A stretch of 64,000 nucleotides of DNA, from positions 1 through 64,000 of the forward strand of contig JAURNY010000018.1 in NCBI GenBank assembly GCA_030829955.1, written 5' to 3'. The first letter of the stretch is position 1; each line of letters opens with the position of its first letter. A program made the position numbers and the translations under genes. The notes below the pieces were generated by a model. The model made no database searches, was not told the origin of the DNA, and worked only from the letters and a program-made list of their open reading frames with translations. This DNA is from Gammaproteobacteria bacterium (lineage in GTDB: Bacteria > Pseudomonadota > Gammaproteobacteria > Eutrophobiales > Eutrophobiaceae). This document shows positions 28,911-37,983 of the stretch, piece by piece.

Positions 28911-30155
28911 GTGGAAGCTACATTTGAATTAGCATATGCGTTAGATACCTTTTACTTCTTGGTATGTGGTGCATTAGTTATGTGGATGGCTGCCGGTTTT
29001 GCCATGCTCGAAGCTGGATTGGTTCGAGCTAAAAACACGGCTGAAATTTTAACTAAAAATATTACTCTTTACGCAATTGCCTGCATTATGTACATGGTAT
29101 GTGGTTACTCTATCATGTACGGCGGTGGTGACTTTGAGATGTTTCTGCCCGGCATTGTTGGTGATGGTGCTACAGGCGTTTCGGAAAATCCTGCAACCTA
29201 TGCTCCTTCTGCTGATTTTTACTTTCAGGTAGTGTTCGTTGCAACGGCAATGTCTATTGTTTCAGGTGCTGTTGCTGAACGTATGAAACTTTGGTCATTT
29301 TTGGTCTTTGCAGTAGTAATGACCGGTATTATCTACCCAATGGAAGGTAGTTGGACCTGGGGCGGTATGCCAGTCTTTGGTATGTATACTCTGGGTGACC
29401 TTGGGTTCTCTGACTTTGCGGGTTCAGGTATTGTTCATATGGCAGGTGCTGCTGCTGCATTAGCTGGTGTTATTGTTCTCGGTGCTCGTAAAGGCAAGTA
29501 TGCTAATGACGGCACTATAAGGCCAATACCAGGTTGTAATTTACCGCTGGCTACATTAGGTACCTTTGTCCTTTGGTTAGGTTGGTTCGGTTTCAACGGT
29601 GGTTCGGTATTAGCAACAGCAACTGTAGAAAGCGCTAACGCTGTGGCTGTGGTATTTATGAATACTAATACTGCTGCTGCTGGTGGTGCAGTTGCCGCAT
29701 TGATTCTGTCAAGAATCATGTTTGGCAAGGCGGATTTAACTATGATTCTGAACGGTGCATTGGCTGGATTGGTTGCAATTACTGCTGAACCATCAACGCC
29801 TACTGCTCTTCAGGCAACAATTTTTGGTGCCTTAGGTGGTGTTCTGGTTGTCTTTTCAATCGTCTTTATGGACAAATTGAAGATTGATGACCCTGTGGGT
29901 GCGATTTCCGTTCATGGTACCGTTGGCTTGCTCGGTCTATTACTCGTACCAGTTACCAATCAAGGTGCTAATTACTCAGGTCAGTTGATTGGCGCTTTAA
30001 CTATCTTCATCTGGGTTTTTGTGGCTTCACTTGTGACCTGGTTGATTATCAAAGCCATTATGGGTGTGAGAATCAGCGAAGAAGAAGAAGTTGAAGGTGT
30101 AGATATTAGTGAATGTGGTCTGGAAGCATATCCAGAATTCACTAAAGGCAGCTAA
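28911..30155 (+). CDS. Ammonium transporter Amt, copy 1 (no signal peptide)
   Basis: This is an 11-segment ammonium channel of 414 residues. The pore twin histidines are in SGIVHMAG and VHGTVG. Unlike E. coli AmtB it starts directly with the first membrane segment and has no cleavable signal peptide. The C-terminal tail with VRISEEEEVEGVDISECG is the P-II-responsive switch. The start is GTG with a strong GGAGG site. An intrinsic terminator follows 20 bp after the stop. The partner P-II gene is directly upstream. Confidence 0.94.
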   Translation: MEATFELAYALDTFYFLVCGALVMWMAAGFAMLEAGLVRAKNTAEILTKNITLYAIACIMYMVCGYSIMYGGGDFEMFLPGIVGDGATGVSENPATYAPSADFYFQVVFVATAMSIVSGAVAERMKLWSFLVFAVVMTGIIYPMEGSWTWGGMPVFGMYTLGDLGFSDFAGSGIVHMAGAAAALAGVIVLGARKGKYANDGTIRPIPGCNLPLATLGTFVLWLGWFGFNGGSVLATATVESANAVAVVFMNTNTAAAGGAVAALILSRIMFGKADLTMILNGALAGLVAITAEPSTPTALQATIFGALGGVLVVFSIVFMDKLKIDDPVGAISVHGTVGLLGLLLVPVTNQGANYSGQLIGALTIFIWVFVASLVTWLIIKAIMGVRISEEEEVEGVDISECGLEAYPEFTKGS

Positions 30156-30174
30156 ATTCAATTAAAGCTGAAAC

Positions 30175-30206
30175 AAAAACGGGCGCTAAACTCGCCCGTT
30201 TTTTAT
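30175..30206 (+). terminator. Rho-independent terminator after amt copy 1
   Basis: ACGGGCG-CTAAACT-CGCCCGT followed by a run of Ts is a strong intrinsic terminator. It separates the two glnK-amt pairs into different transcripts, unless readthrough occurs. Confidence 0.9.
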
Positions 30207-30321
30207 TTCATCTCTCCATAAAGTCTCTTACAATAAATTCATATTCAGATTGTTTTTTTTGAGACTAGTCTGTAATTTTTCGTTAAGAGCAAAATAGACG
30301 ACTGAAGAGTCGCAATAATAG

Positions 30322-30669
<348 letters not shown>

Positions 30670-30732
30670 TTTAATCACTTTATTTAAATATAAAAAATTG
30701 TAATAAAAATTAATTATTAGAGGTTAGTTGCA

Positions 30733-32007
30733 ATGAGGTTTTTAGTAACAATCATATGTTTATTTCCATTTAGTGTTCTTGCCGATGAATTGGATAAAGG
30801 TGATACCGCCTGGATCATTACTTCTACGGCATTAGTGTTATTCATGACTTTACCAGGACTGGCCTTGTTTTATTCAGGATTGGTTCGTGTCAAAAATGTC
30901 TTATCTGTTTTGATGCAATGTTTTGCTATCGCCTGCATGGTATCGATGATGTGGATGATTGGTGTATATGGGTTAAGTTTTGGTGATGGTGGTGAAGGTT
31001 TAAATAAGATCATAGGTCTTGGTAACTTCATGATGTTAGATATGAAACTGGAATCCATGAGTGGCAGTATTCCAGAAGTCGTCTTTTTTATGTTTCAGAT
31101 GACATTCGCAATTATTACACCGGCTCTGATCGTTGGCGGTTTCGCTGAAAGAATGCGCTTTTCTTCAGTGTTGTTATTCAGTGCAATCTGGCTGGTAGTC
31201 GTTTATGCACCGGTTTGTCACTGGGTATGGGGCGGTGGTTGGCTTGCTGATATTGGCTTTATGGATTTTGCCGGTGGCGCAGTTGTTCATATTAATGCCG
31301 GTATTGCAGCTCTTGTGGCCGCTATGATGCTGGGAAATCGACGCGGATTCCCAGAAACACCGATGATGCCACACAATATGACCTTAACTGTTACCGGTGC
31401 GTCAATGTTATGGGTAGGTTGGTTCGGTTTTAATGCCGGTAGCGCGCTGGCAGCAGATAATAATGCAGGTATGGCTATGGCGGTGACGCATATTTCTGCT
31501 GCAGCTGGTTCATTGGCGTGGATGGCTTGTGAGTGGATTAAATATGGCAAACCCAGTGTCTTGGGTATTGTTACAGGTATGGTTGCTGGTTTAGGCACGA
31601 TAACGCCTGCATCCGGATTTGTAGGCCCTATGGGTGGACTTTTTATCGGCTTAATTGCAGGTGTGGTTTGCTATATCTGTACCCATTACATTAAGCGGGT
31701 ATTGAAGATAGATGACTCACTGGATGTCTTTCCCGTACATGGTGTCGGAGGAATCCTAGGTACTTTATTGACAGCGGTATTCTATGCTAAATCATTTGGT
31801 GGATTACAAACTGGTGATGATTACTCAATCATTTCTCAATTTGGCGTGCAGATGGTTGGTGTTGTAGCGACTATCGCCTGGTGCGGTGTTTCAAGTTTCA
31901 TCATTTTAAAACTGGTAGATAAAATTACTGGTTTACGTGTTGATGAAGAGCAGGAGACTGAAGGTCTGGACATCGTTTTACACAATGAGAAGGGCTACAA
32001 TATCTGA
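30733..32007 (+). CDS. amtB: Ammonium transporter AmtB, copy 2
   Basis: This is a 424-residue ammonium channel of the classical AmtB type, with a cleavable signal peptide (about residues 1-17, ending VLA-DE) before 11 membrane segments. The pore histidines lie in GAVVHINAG and FPVHGVGG, and GLALFYSGLVRVKN is typical of the first segment. The C-terminal tail (LRVDEEQETEGLD) fits P-II control. AGAGG precedes the ATG. A terminator follows the stop. Confidence 0.95.
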   Translation: MRFLVTIICLFPFSVLADELDKGDTAWIITSTALVLFMTLPGLALFYSGLVRVKNVLSVLMQCFAIACMVSMMWMIGVYGLSFGDGGEGLNKIIGLGNFMMLDMKLESMSGSIPEVVFFMFQMTFAIITPALIVGGFAERMRFSSVLLFSAIWLVVVYAPVCHWVWGGGWLADIGFMDFAGGAVVHINAGIAALVAAMMLGNRRGFPETPMMPHNMTLTVTGASMLWVGWFGFNAGSALAADNNAGMAMAVTHISAAAGSLAWMACEWIKYGKPSVLGIVTGMVAGLGTITPASGFVGPMGGLFIGLIAGVVCYICTHYIKRVLKIDDSLDVFPVHGVGGILGTLLTAVFYAKSFGGLQTGDDYSIISQFGVQMVGVVATIAWCGVSSFIILKLVDKITGLRVDEEQETEGLDIVLHNEKGYNI

Positions 32008-32031
32008 TTTGTTCGGGTTAGTATGAAAATT

Positions 32032-32078
32032 GCCGCGGTATGATAAGCAGGTGTAGACTAATACCGTGGTATTTTTTT
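32032..32078 (+). terminator. Terminator after amtB copy 2
   Basis: CCGCGGTAT and ATACCGTGG form a 9 bp stem with one G-T pair and a 19-base loop, followed by a seven-T run. The loop is long, but the T-run and position support termination. Confidence 0.7.
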
Positions 32079-32211
32079 GTTTAACAATAATTAAATCAAT
32101 GGTTTAATAAACTATAAACTAAACTCTTTTTATTTAATTTGAGTGTTTAACTCTTCAAGCTCAACGCTTACAATTTGCTGCTTGATAAGTTCAATTGAGA
32201 TTAACTAAAAC

Positions 32212-33279
32212 ATGTCTGAATTAGTAGATAAAACGATATTGAAATCATTAGTGCCTTCCAGTGCGTTAAGTTCTGAAAATTTTCAGGAATTGGCTTGTAA
32301 AACGTATCTTGAAGAAGTACCTACCGGAAAAACTATATTTAAAGTAGGTGATACAGATAGACAGTCTATTTATGTCGTTGAAGGTCAGATCGAAGTGACT
32401 TCTGAACAGGGCACTAAGTTAATCGCAGCTGGTACTGATGCAGCCAAACATGCACTCTCTAACCAACACCCCAGAAAAGACAATGCGATAGCAAAAGTAG
32501 ATTCCAAAATTATCCGCGTTGATAGTGATCTGCTTGATATCTTGCTAACCTGGGATCAAATCTCAGGGATTGAAGTGGATGAGATTCAGGTGGAAGAAGG
32601 AGATGAAGAAGGAGATGAAGCAGGAGATGAAGATGGTGATTGGATGACCCGCATTTTGCAATCAAAGGCCTTTCTGCAGATTCCTCCTGCCAATATTCAG
32701 GCAATGTTTATGCGTATGCAGGAAAAACCTGTAAGAGCCGGTGATGTGATTATCAAACAGGGTGATGATGGCGATTATTATTACATTATCAAAAATGGTA
32801 AATGTAAGGTCACCAGAAGTTCTAAAACAGGGACTGAATTAACCCTGGCTACATTAGGTGGTGGCGATGCATTTGGTGAAGAAGCTTTATTGTCTGAAGC
32901 CAAACGAAATGCAAATATTATAATGACTACTGATGGTTCATTAATGAAATTATCAAAAGAAGATTTCAATGAACTATTAAAAGAACCCATCTTGAGTTGG
33001 GTCACTAATGAGGAGGCGGATGCCATGGTCGCCAATGAAGGCGCAGTTTGGATAGATGTACGTCTGGAAAGTGAACATGAAAACTCAGGTATTGAAGGAA
33101 GCATTAACATTCCATTGTTCATGCTCAGGTTAAAGGCGCAATCACTCGACCCATCAAAAAAATATATTTTATATTGTGATACTGGTCGTCGTAGTTCGGC
33201 ATGTGCATTTTTGCTAAGTGAACGTGGCCTTAGCGTCTATTGTTTGAAAGACGGTTTAGTAGCCAGACCGGTCAGCTAA
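32212..33279 (+). CDS. Double cyclic-nucleotide-binding domain protein fused to rhodanese
   Basis: The 355-residue protein joins a degenerate CNB-like domain (about 15-118), an acidic Glu-Gly-Asp linker (122-143), a good CNB domain (about 150-255, with FGEEALLSEAKRNAN carrying Glu223 and Arg232), and a C-terminal rhodanese domain (about 262-352, active-site Cys322 in CDTGRRSS). No membrane or DNA-binding part is visible. It could be a cyclic-nucleotide-gated sulfur carrier or sensor, but that is inference. The linker is encoded by four 12 bp repeats. It stands between amtB and aroE. Confidence 0.82.
   Translation: MSELVDKTILKSLVPSSALSSENFQELACKTYLEEVPTGKTIFKVGDTDRQSIYVVEGQIEVTSEQGTKLIAAGTDAAKHALSNQHPRKDNAIAKVDSKIIRVDSDLLDILLTWDQISGIEVDEIQVEEGDEEGDEAGDEDGDWMTRILQSKAFLQIPPANIQAMFMRMQEKPVRAGDVIIKQGDDGDYYYIIKNGKCKVTRSSKTGTELTLATLGGGDAFGEEALLSEAKRNANIIMTTDGSLMKLSKEDFNELLKEPILSWVTNEEADAMVANEGAVWIDVRLESEHENSGIEGSINIPLFMLRLKAQSLDPSKKYILYCDTGRRSSACAFLLSERGLSVYCLKDGLVARPVS
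32593..32640 (+). repeat. 12 bp tandem repeat (4 copies) in the CNB-rhodanese linker
   Basis: Four units of the pattern GAA-NNN-GGN-GAT lie head to tail; the first two are identical (GAAGAAGGAGAT). They encode the acidic linker Glu-x-Gly-Asp repeated four times. The unit length keeps the frame, so copy number could vary between strains. Confidence 0.85.
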
Positions 33280-33316
33280 TTACCTTATCTTTTCTTTCTA
33301 ACTCACTATTTATTTC

Positions 33317-34171
33317 GTGGCTAACAGTTTTCCACTCGATAATACTGTTGAAAACTTTGCCGTGTTTGGTAATCCTGTTAAACATAGTCGTTCTCCATCT
33401 ATTCATAATTTGTTCGCAAAACAATTTGCAATACAACTTCATTACGACGCTATCGATGTTCAACCAGAACAATTTGAAAAGACTGTTAAAGCCTTTGCTG
33501 TTGCTGGCGGTAAAGGTTTAAATATTACCGTTCCACACAAGGAATTGGCTTTTAAACTATGCGATATCCTGACGCCGCTTGCTAAAACCTGTCATTCTGT
33601 AAATACAATATGGTTTGATGATGAGCTAAATATTTATGGTGATACAACAGATGGTGAAGGTCTGGTTAGAGACTTGCAAAATAATCATGAAATTAAACTT
33701 GTTAATAAGCGAATATTGATTTTAGGGGCGGGAGGTACAGTACCACCAGTTTTATTGTCTTTGTTACAGCAAAAACCGGAAAGTATTACGATCGTTAATC
33801 GTACTCTAGCGAAGGCCGAAGTGTTGGTAGAACGATATAAAGGTTATGGAACATTAATGGCATGTGGTTATGATCAATTAGAACAGCAATACTTCGAAAT
33901 AATTATTAATGCGACATCAGCCAGTTTGCAGGGAGATGTTCCGCCATTAAGTGCAGATATTGTCCGACATAGTGAATGTTGTTATGACCTGATGTATAGC
34001 AAAGAGGCGACCCCTTTTCTCAAATGGGCAGATAATAATGGTTCATCTCTGTGTATTGATGGGCTGGGTATGCTGGTAGAACAGGCTGCATGTGGTTTTA
34101 ATATCTGGCATGGAAAAATGCCTGAGACTAGTTCGGTGATTAGTGCAATAAAAGCAAATAATTCGTTATAA
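33317..34171 (+). CDS. aroE: Shikimate dehydrogenase
   Basis: AroE reduces 3-dehydroshikimate to shikimate with NADPH in aromatic amino acid synthesis. In 284 residues it shows the shikimate-binding SRSP (HSRSPSIHN), the catalytic Lys in NITVPHKE and Asp in TTDGEG, then the Rossmann motif LGAGGTVPP and NRTLAKAE for NADP. The start is GTG, 38 bp after the CNB-rhodanese stop, with no clear ribosome site. It converges on the TRAP genes with a 6 bp overlap. Confidence 0.93.
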   Translation: MANSFPLDNTVENFAVFGNPVKHSRSPSIHNLFAKQFAIQLHYDAIDVQPEQFEKTVKAFAVAGGKGLNITVPHKELAFKLCDILTPLAKTCHSVNTIWFDDELNIYGDTTDGEGLVRDLQNNHEIKLVNKRILILGAGGTVPPVLLSLLQQKPESITIVNRTLAKAEVLVERYKGYGTLMACGYDQLEQQYFEIIINATSASLQGDVPPLSADIVRHSECCYDLMYSKEATPFLKWADNNGSSLCIDGLGMLVEQAACGFNIWHGKMPETSSVISAIKANNSL

Positions 34172-35479
34172 GCCCTGATAGTGGTCCATTAAATCTGGTA
34201 ACCAAGTTATAAGTTTTGGAAAAAAGATTAATACAATGAGTGTCATTATCTGAATTAATACAAACGGGATCACACCCTGGTAAATATCCTGCAGTCTGAT
34301 GTTGTCCGGTGTAACGGCCTTCAAATAAAATAAAGAAAAACCAAATGGTGGCGTCAGAAATGAGGTTTGTAAATTAATTGCAATTAATACTGCAAACCAA
34401 AGTAAATCAATTCCATATTGATTTGCAATTGGTGCGAGAATTGGAATTACAATAAAGCAGATTTGTAGAAAGTCTAGAAAGAATCCAAGAAAGAAGATCA
34501 GCAGCATACTTACTATCAGGAACCCCCAGACACCACCCGGCAGACTATTCATTGCTTCCAGCACAAGTTGATCACCACCCAATCCACGAAAAACCAATCC
34601 AAATGCAGTAGCGCCAATCAGGATCATAAATACCATACTGGTAAGTTTTATTGTTTTTTGCATGGCATCTTTGAGGTTCGACATGGTTAGCTTGTTATGT
34701 AGCATGGCAAGAATTAATGAGCCCATCGCACCGACAGCGGCAGACTCGGTTGGCGAAGCTATACCGAAAAAGATCGAACCTAAAACAGCAACGATGAGTA
34801 ATAAAGCTGGAAACAGGGTTAAGAGAATCGTTTTAAGTGGTAGATGTCGTTCGCATTTATGAATACTAGGCGCGGCTTCAGGTTTGATGATGCTGTATAA
34901 AACAATCATTAAAATGAATAATAAAACTAATAATGTGCCAGGAATTACTGCACCCATAAATAAACGTCCAATAGGAACCCCCATAACATCACCCAGCAGA
35001 ATCAGAATAATACTTGGTGGTATGATTTGTCCTAGCGTTCCAGATGCCGCAATAGTTCCGGTTGCAAGTGACGGCGAATATTTATGTTTTAACATCGTGG
35101 GTAGTGCAATGATTCCCATGGTGCAAACAGTTGCACCGACAACGCCAGTGGTTGCAGCAAGCATGGCGCCAACGATCACAACACCGATAGCCAGTCCACC
35201 ACCCAGTCTGCCCAAGAGTTTGCTCATGGTTTCAAGTAATTCTTCGGCCAGTCCGGAACGGTCAAGAATAATACCCATGAATATAAACAATGGTACGGCG
35301 AGCAACGTAAAGTTATTCATAATGCCCCAGATTCTGAGTGGTAATAGCGAGAAGAAATCCAGACCAAGAAATAACACGCCAAATAATAGAGAAACCGAAC
35401 CTAAAGTGAAGCCAACCGGATAGCCAAGCAATAGCAATAAGAACAGCGCAACAAATAACAGAATCACGATAATTGTCAT
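34166..35479 (-). CDS. TRAP transporter large permease (DctM)
   Basis: This is the large membrane subunit of a TRAP transporter, which uses ion gradients to import organic acids delivered by a periplasmic binding protein. The 437 residues have about 12 membrane segments and the DctM blocks VPLFIFMGIILDRSGLAEE and SGTLGQIIPPSIILI. The gene overlaps dctQ by 4 bp (ATGA type). No dctP is adjacent, so the ligand cannot be guessed. Confidence 0.92.
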   Translation of the reverse strand: MTIIVILLFVALFLLLLLGYPVGFTLGSVSLLFGVLFLGLDFFSLLPLRIWGIMNNFTLLAVPLFIFMGIILDRSGLAEELLETMSKLLGRLGGGLAIGVVIVGAMLAATTGVVGATVCTMGIIALPTMLKHKYSPSLATGTIAASGTLGQIIPPSIILILLGDVMGVPIGRLFMGAVIPGTLLVLLFILMIVLYSIIKPEAAPSIHKCERHLPLKTILLTLFPALLLIVAVLGSIFFGIASPTESAAVGAMGSLILAMLHNKLTMSNLKDAMQKTIKLTSMVFMILIGATAFGLVFRGLGGDQLVLEAMNSLPGGVWGFLIVSMLLIFFLGFFLDFLQICFIVIPILAPIANQYGIDLLWFAVLIAINLQTSFLTPPFGFSLFYLKAVTPDNIRLQDIYQGVIPFVLIQIMTLIVLIFFPKLITWLPDLMDHYQGL

Positions 35480-35997
35480 TTATCGTTCCTGATAGCGAAT
35501 AATAGTTTTTTAATGAATTCAGAAATAGCTTGTAACATTAATAAGCCAAAGCCGACCGGGATCATTGTCTTGATGATCCATCTGTAAGACAGACCACCAG
35601 GATCAGGAGAACCTTCATTAAAAATATATGATTGTTCGACGAATGATTTGGAGCAATAAATGATTAGCCAGCAAAATGGTATAAGAATAATTAATGCGCC
35701 AATAGCATCGATCCATGCACGATGCCTATCGGTTAAAAATCTGCATTTATAGATTAAGTCCATACGTACGTGTTCATCATCTTTCAGTGTGTATGCAGCA
35801 CCTAATAGAAACAGAACTGAAAACAAATGCCATTGCATTTCCTGAATGGCTATCGAGCCACTTTGCAATAGATAGCGCATTGCTACGTCATAAATTATTA
35901 GCAGAACCAATACTAAAACAAGCCATGCAACAAAACGACCTATCCAATCAATGGTTTGATCAATAAGTCTAGCAGTTTGTAACAATAGATTTGTCAT
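35476..35997 (-). CDS. TRAP transporter small permease (DctQ)
   Basis: This is the four-segment small subunit of a TRAP transporter, 173 residues. The central block IAIQEMQWHLFSVLFLLGA followed by DDEHVRMDL is typical of DctQ. The next gene upstream on this strand is the unrelated rsmA, so the usual dctP gene is missing from this operon and must be elsewhere or lost. Confidence 0.88.
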   Translation of the reverse strand: MTNLLLQTARLIDQTIDWIGRFVAWLVLVLVLLIIYDVAMRYLLQSGSIAIQEMQWHLFSVLFLLGAAYTLKDDEHVRMDLIYKCRFLTDRHRAWIDAIGALIILIPFCWLIIYCSKSFVEQSYIFNEGSPDPGGLSYRWIIKTMIPVGFGLLMLQAISEFIKKLLFAIRNDK

Positions 35998-36164
35998 AAA
36001 GGTTTATTTTATGCTTTGGTCATTATGCAATATAATTTCATGATTAAGACATCCTGACTTGTGCTGAAAAATTTGTTCTTATGTTAATATATGATATCTA
36101 TTTAGATGTAATTAATAAAATCAAAAAAAATTTTTCAAACTTAAGCGTTAATTTAGCTGAACAT

Positions 36165-36983
36165 CTAGTTTACAGAGTTGATAATATTTTTTTGAGCGAC
36201 AAAATTTGTCAAATCAACAAATTGTGATACAGACAAATTCTCTGCTCTAATTGATGGCTGAATACCTAAAGACATAATTTCATTATCAGAAAGATGAGAT
36301 TTTAAAGTATTTCGTAAGGTTTTTCTGCGTTGATTAAAGGCATCTGCAATGATCTTTTCAAAGAGTATTTCATCATTAACTGTATGTTTTATATTGGTTA
36401 TGGGGCTAAGTTTTATAATGGCAGAATCAACTTTGGGAGCAGGGTTAAACGCGCCAGCTTTCACGGTAAATATGGAATCTACCTCACAATAATATTGCAG
36501 TATTACTGAGAGACGTCCATATTGTTTATTTCCTGGTGAGGCACAAATACGATCAACCACCTCTTTTTGTAGCATGAATGTCATGTTGTGGATATATTGT
36601 TTAAATTTAATTAAATGAAATAACAGTGCGGTGCTGATGTTATAGGGCAGGTTCCCAATGACTTTAATCGGCTTATCTGAGAAAGTGCTATAATCAATAT
36701 TTAACGCATCGTTTTCATGGATTGTTAGGTTTGATTGCGAAGGAAACGTGGTTTTTAATAATTGGACAAGCTCGCGATCAATTTCAATGACGTCAAGCTT
36801 AATATCATAATTCAATAATGGTTTTGTTAATGCTGACTGACCAGGACCTATTTCTACAATATGCTCTCCAGTTATTGGATTGATAGCATTTATTATTTTT
36901 TTAATAACATTCTGATCATGAAGAAAGTTTTGGCCAAATCGTTTTTTGGCATGGTGTTTATAAGGCGTTTGATTATTATCCAT
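36165..36983 (-). CDS. rsmA: 16S rRNA dimethyladenosine transferase
   Basis: RsmA (KsgA) dimethylates A1518 and A1519 of 16S rRNA as a late checkpoint of small-subunit assembly. The protein has 272 residues, with KKRFGQNFLHD near the start, the SAM site VEIGPGQSALT (43-53), and the catalytic GNLPYNIS. The ATG at 36983 is preferred over an in-frame TTG at 37007; it overlaps pdxA by 8 bp, so the two are coupled. apaG-apaH, its usual companions, are elsewhere. Confidence 0.95.
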   Translation of the reverse strand: MDNNQTPYKHHAKKRFGQNFLHDQNVIKKIINAINPITGEHIVEIGPGQSALTKPLLNYDIKLDVIEIDRELVQLLKTTFPSQSNLTIHENDALNIDYSTFSDKPIKVIGNLPYNISTALLFHLIKFKQYIHNMTFMLQKEVVDRICASPGNKQYGRLSVILQYYCEVDSIFTVKAGAFNPAPKVDSAIIKLSPITNIKHTVNDEILFEKIIADAFNQRRKTLRNTLKSHLSDNEIMSLGIQPSIRAENLSVSQFVDLTNFVAQKNIINSVN

Positions 36984-37983
36984 TAGAAGTAAAGTAATTA
37001 TTTGCAAGATGCTCGGCCATCGTTATAGCTGCTTGAAGACTACGAAAGTCTGCTTTGCCACTACCAGCTAATTCAAGCGCCGTACCATGATCAACTGATG
37101 TCCGGATGATCGGTAGACCGAGAGTTATATTAACTGCTTCGCCAAAACCCAATGTTTTTAATACAGGCAGTCCCTGATCATGATACATCGCTAGATAAAC
37201 ATCATTTTTATCACGTAATTCCTTACGAAAAGCAGTATCAGCAGGTAAAGGCCCGACAATATGTTCACCACGTGAACGAAACATATCTACTACTGGTTGA
37301 ATAATATTCATTTCTTCTTTACCTAGATGGCCTGATTCTCCCGCATGTGGGTTTAAGCCACAAACAATCATGCGAGGCTCTTTGATTCCAAAACGATTAC
37401 GCATATCGTTAAAAATAATTTCTATTGTTTGCTGTAAACGATTTTTTGTTATTGCATCGGCTACATCACGTAATTGTAAATGCGTTGTTGCTAATGCAAT
37501 ATTTAATTCGGGTGTGCTTAACAACATGACAGGTAATACGTTTCCTCCTGATAACTCTGCAAAATATTCTGTATGTCCACTAAATAAATGACCTGCATCA
37601 TTAATAATCGACTTTTGTAATGGTCCGGTCACTATTGCCTGATGCGATTTGTTTTTACAAAATGCAAATGCAGTTTTTAACATCTCCAGTAAATATTCTG
37701 CATTGGCAATATCCAGCTTGCCAGCAATAACATTAGTTTTTAGTTTGATGGGGTAAATAACTGTTTTGTTATTTATCTCTTCAAAATTATAGATGCAGGG
37801 AGGAAGTTTTACATCTAAACCGAGTTGCTTAACACGAGCTGAAAAAAGATCAGGATCGATTAATAATGTGAGATTGTTGTAGTCAGGGTAATGATGAAGT
37901 AATTGGATAATTATATCTGGTCCAATACCTGCAGGCTCGCCAGTGCTTATGACTAGACGTGGTTTATTCGAATTAATAGTCAT
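36976..37983 (-). CDS. pdxA: 4-hydroxythreonine-4-phosphate dehydrogenase
   Basis: PdxA oxidises 4-phosphohydroxy-L-threonine in the DXP-dependent route to pyridoxal phosphate. The 335 residues include STGEPAGIGPDI at the start, the metal-site histidines in SGHTEY and MYHDQGLPVLK, and a C-terminal RTSVDHGTA block. It overlaps surA by 11 bp and rsmA by 8 bp, so the lptD-surA-pdxA-rsmA order is tightly packed and likely one transcript. Confidence 0.95.
   Translation of the reverse strand: MTINSNKPRLVISTGEPAGIGPDIIIQLLHHYPDYNNLTLLIDPDLFSARVKQLGLDVKLPPCIYNFEEINNKTVIYPIKLKTNVIAGKLDIANAEYLLEMLKTAFAFCKNKSHQAIVTGPLQKSIINDAGHLFSGHTEYFAELSGGNVLPVMLLSTPELNIALATTHLQLRDVADAITKNRLQQTIEIIFNDMRNRFGIKEPRMIVCGLNPHAGESGHLGKEEMNIIQPVVDMFRSRGEHIVGPLPADTAFRKELRDKNDVYLAMYHDQGLPVLKTLGFGEAVNITLGLPIIRTSVDHGTALELAGSGKADFRSLQAAITMAEHLANNYFTSNG

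Noticed and set aside
30299-30312. CGACT-GAAG-AGTCG hairpin before glnK copy 2
   Set aside because: The stem is only 5 bp, without T-run or conserved motif; it is too short to call a regulatory element.
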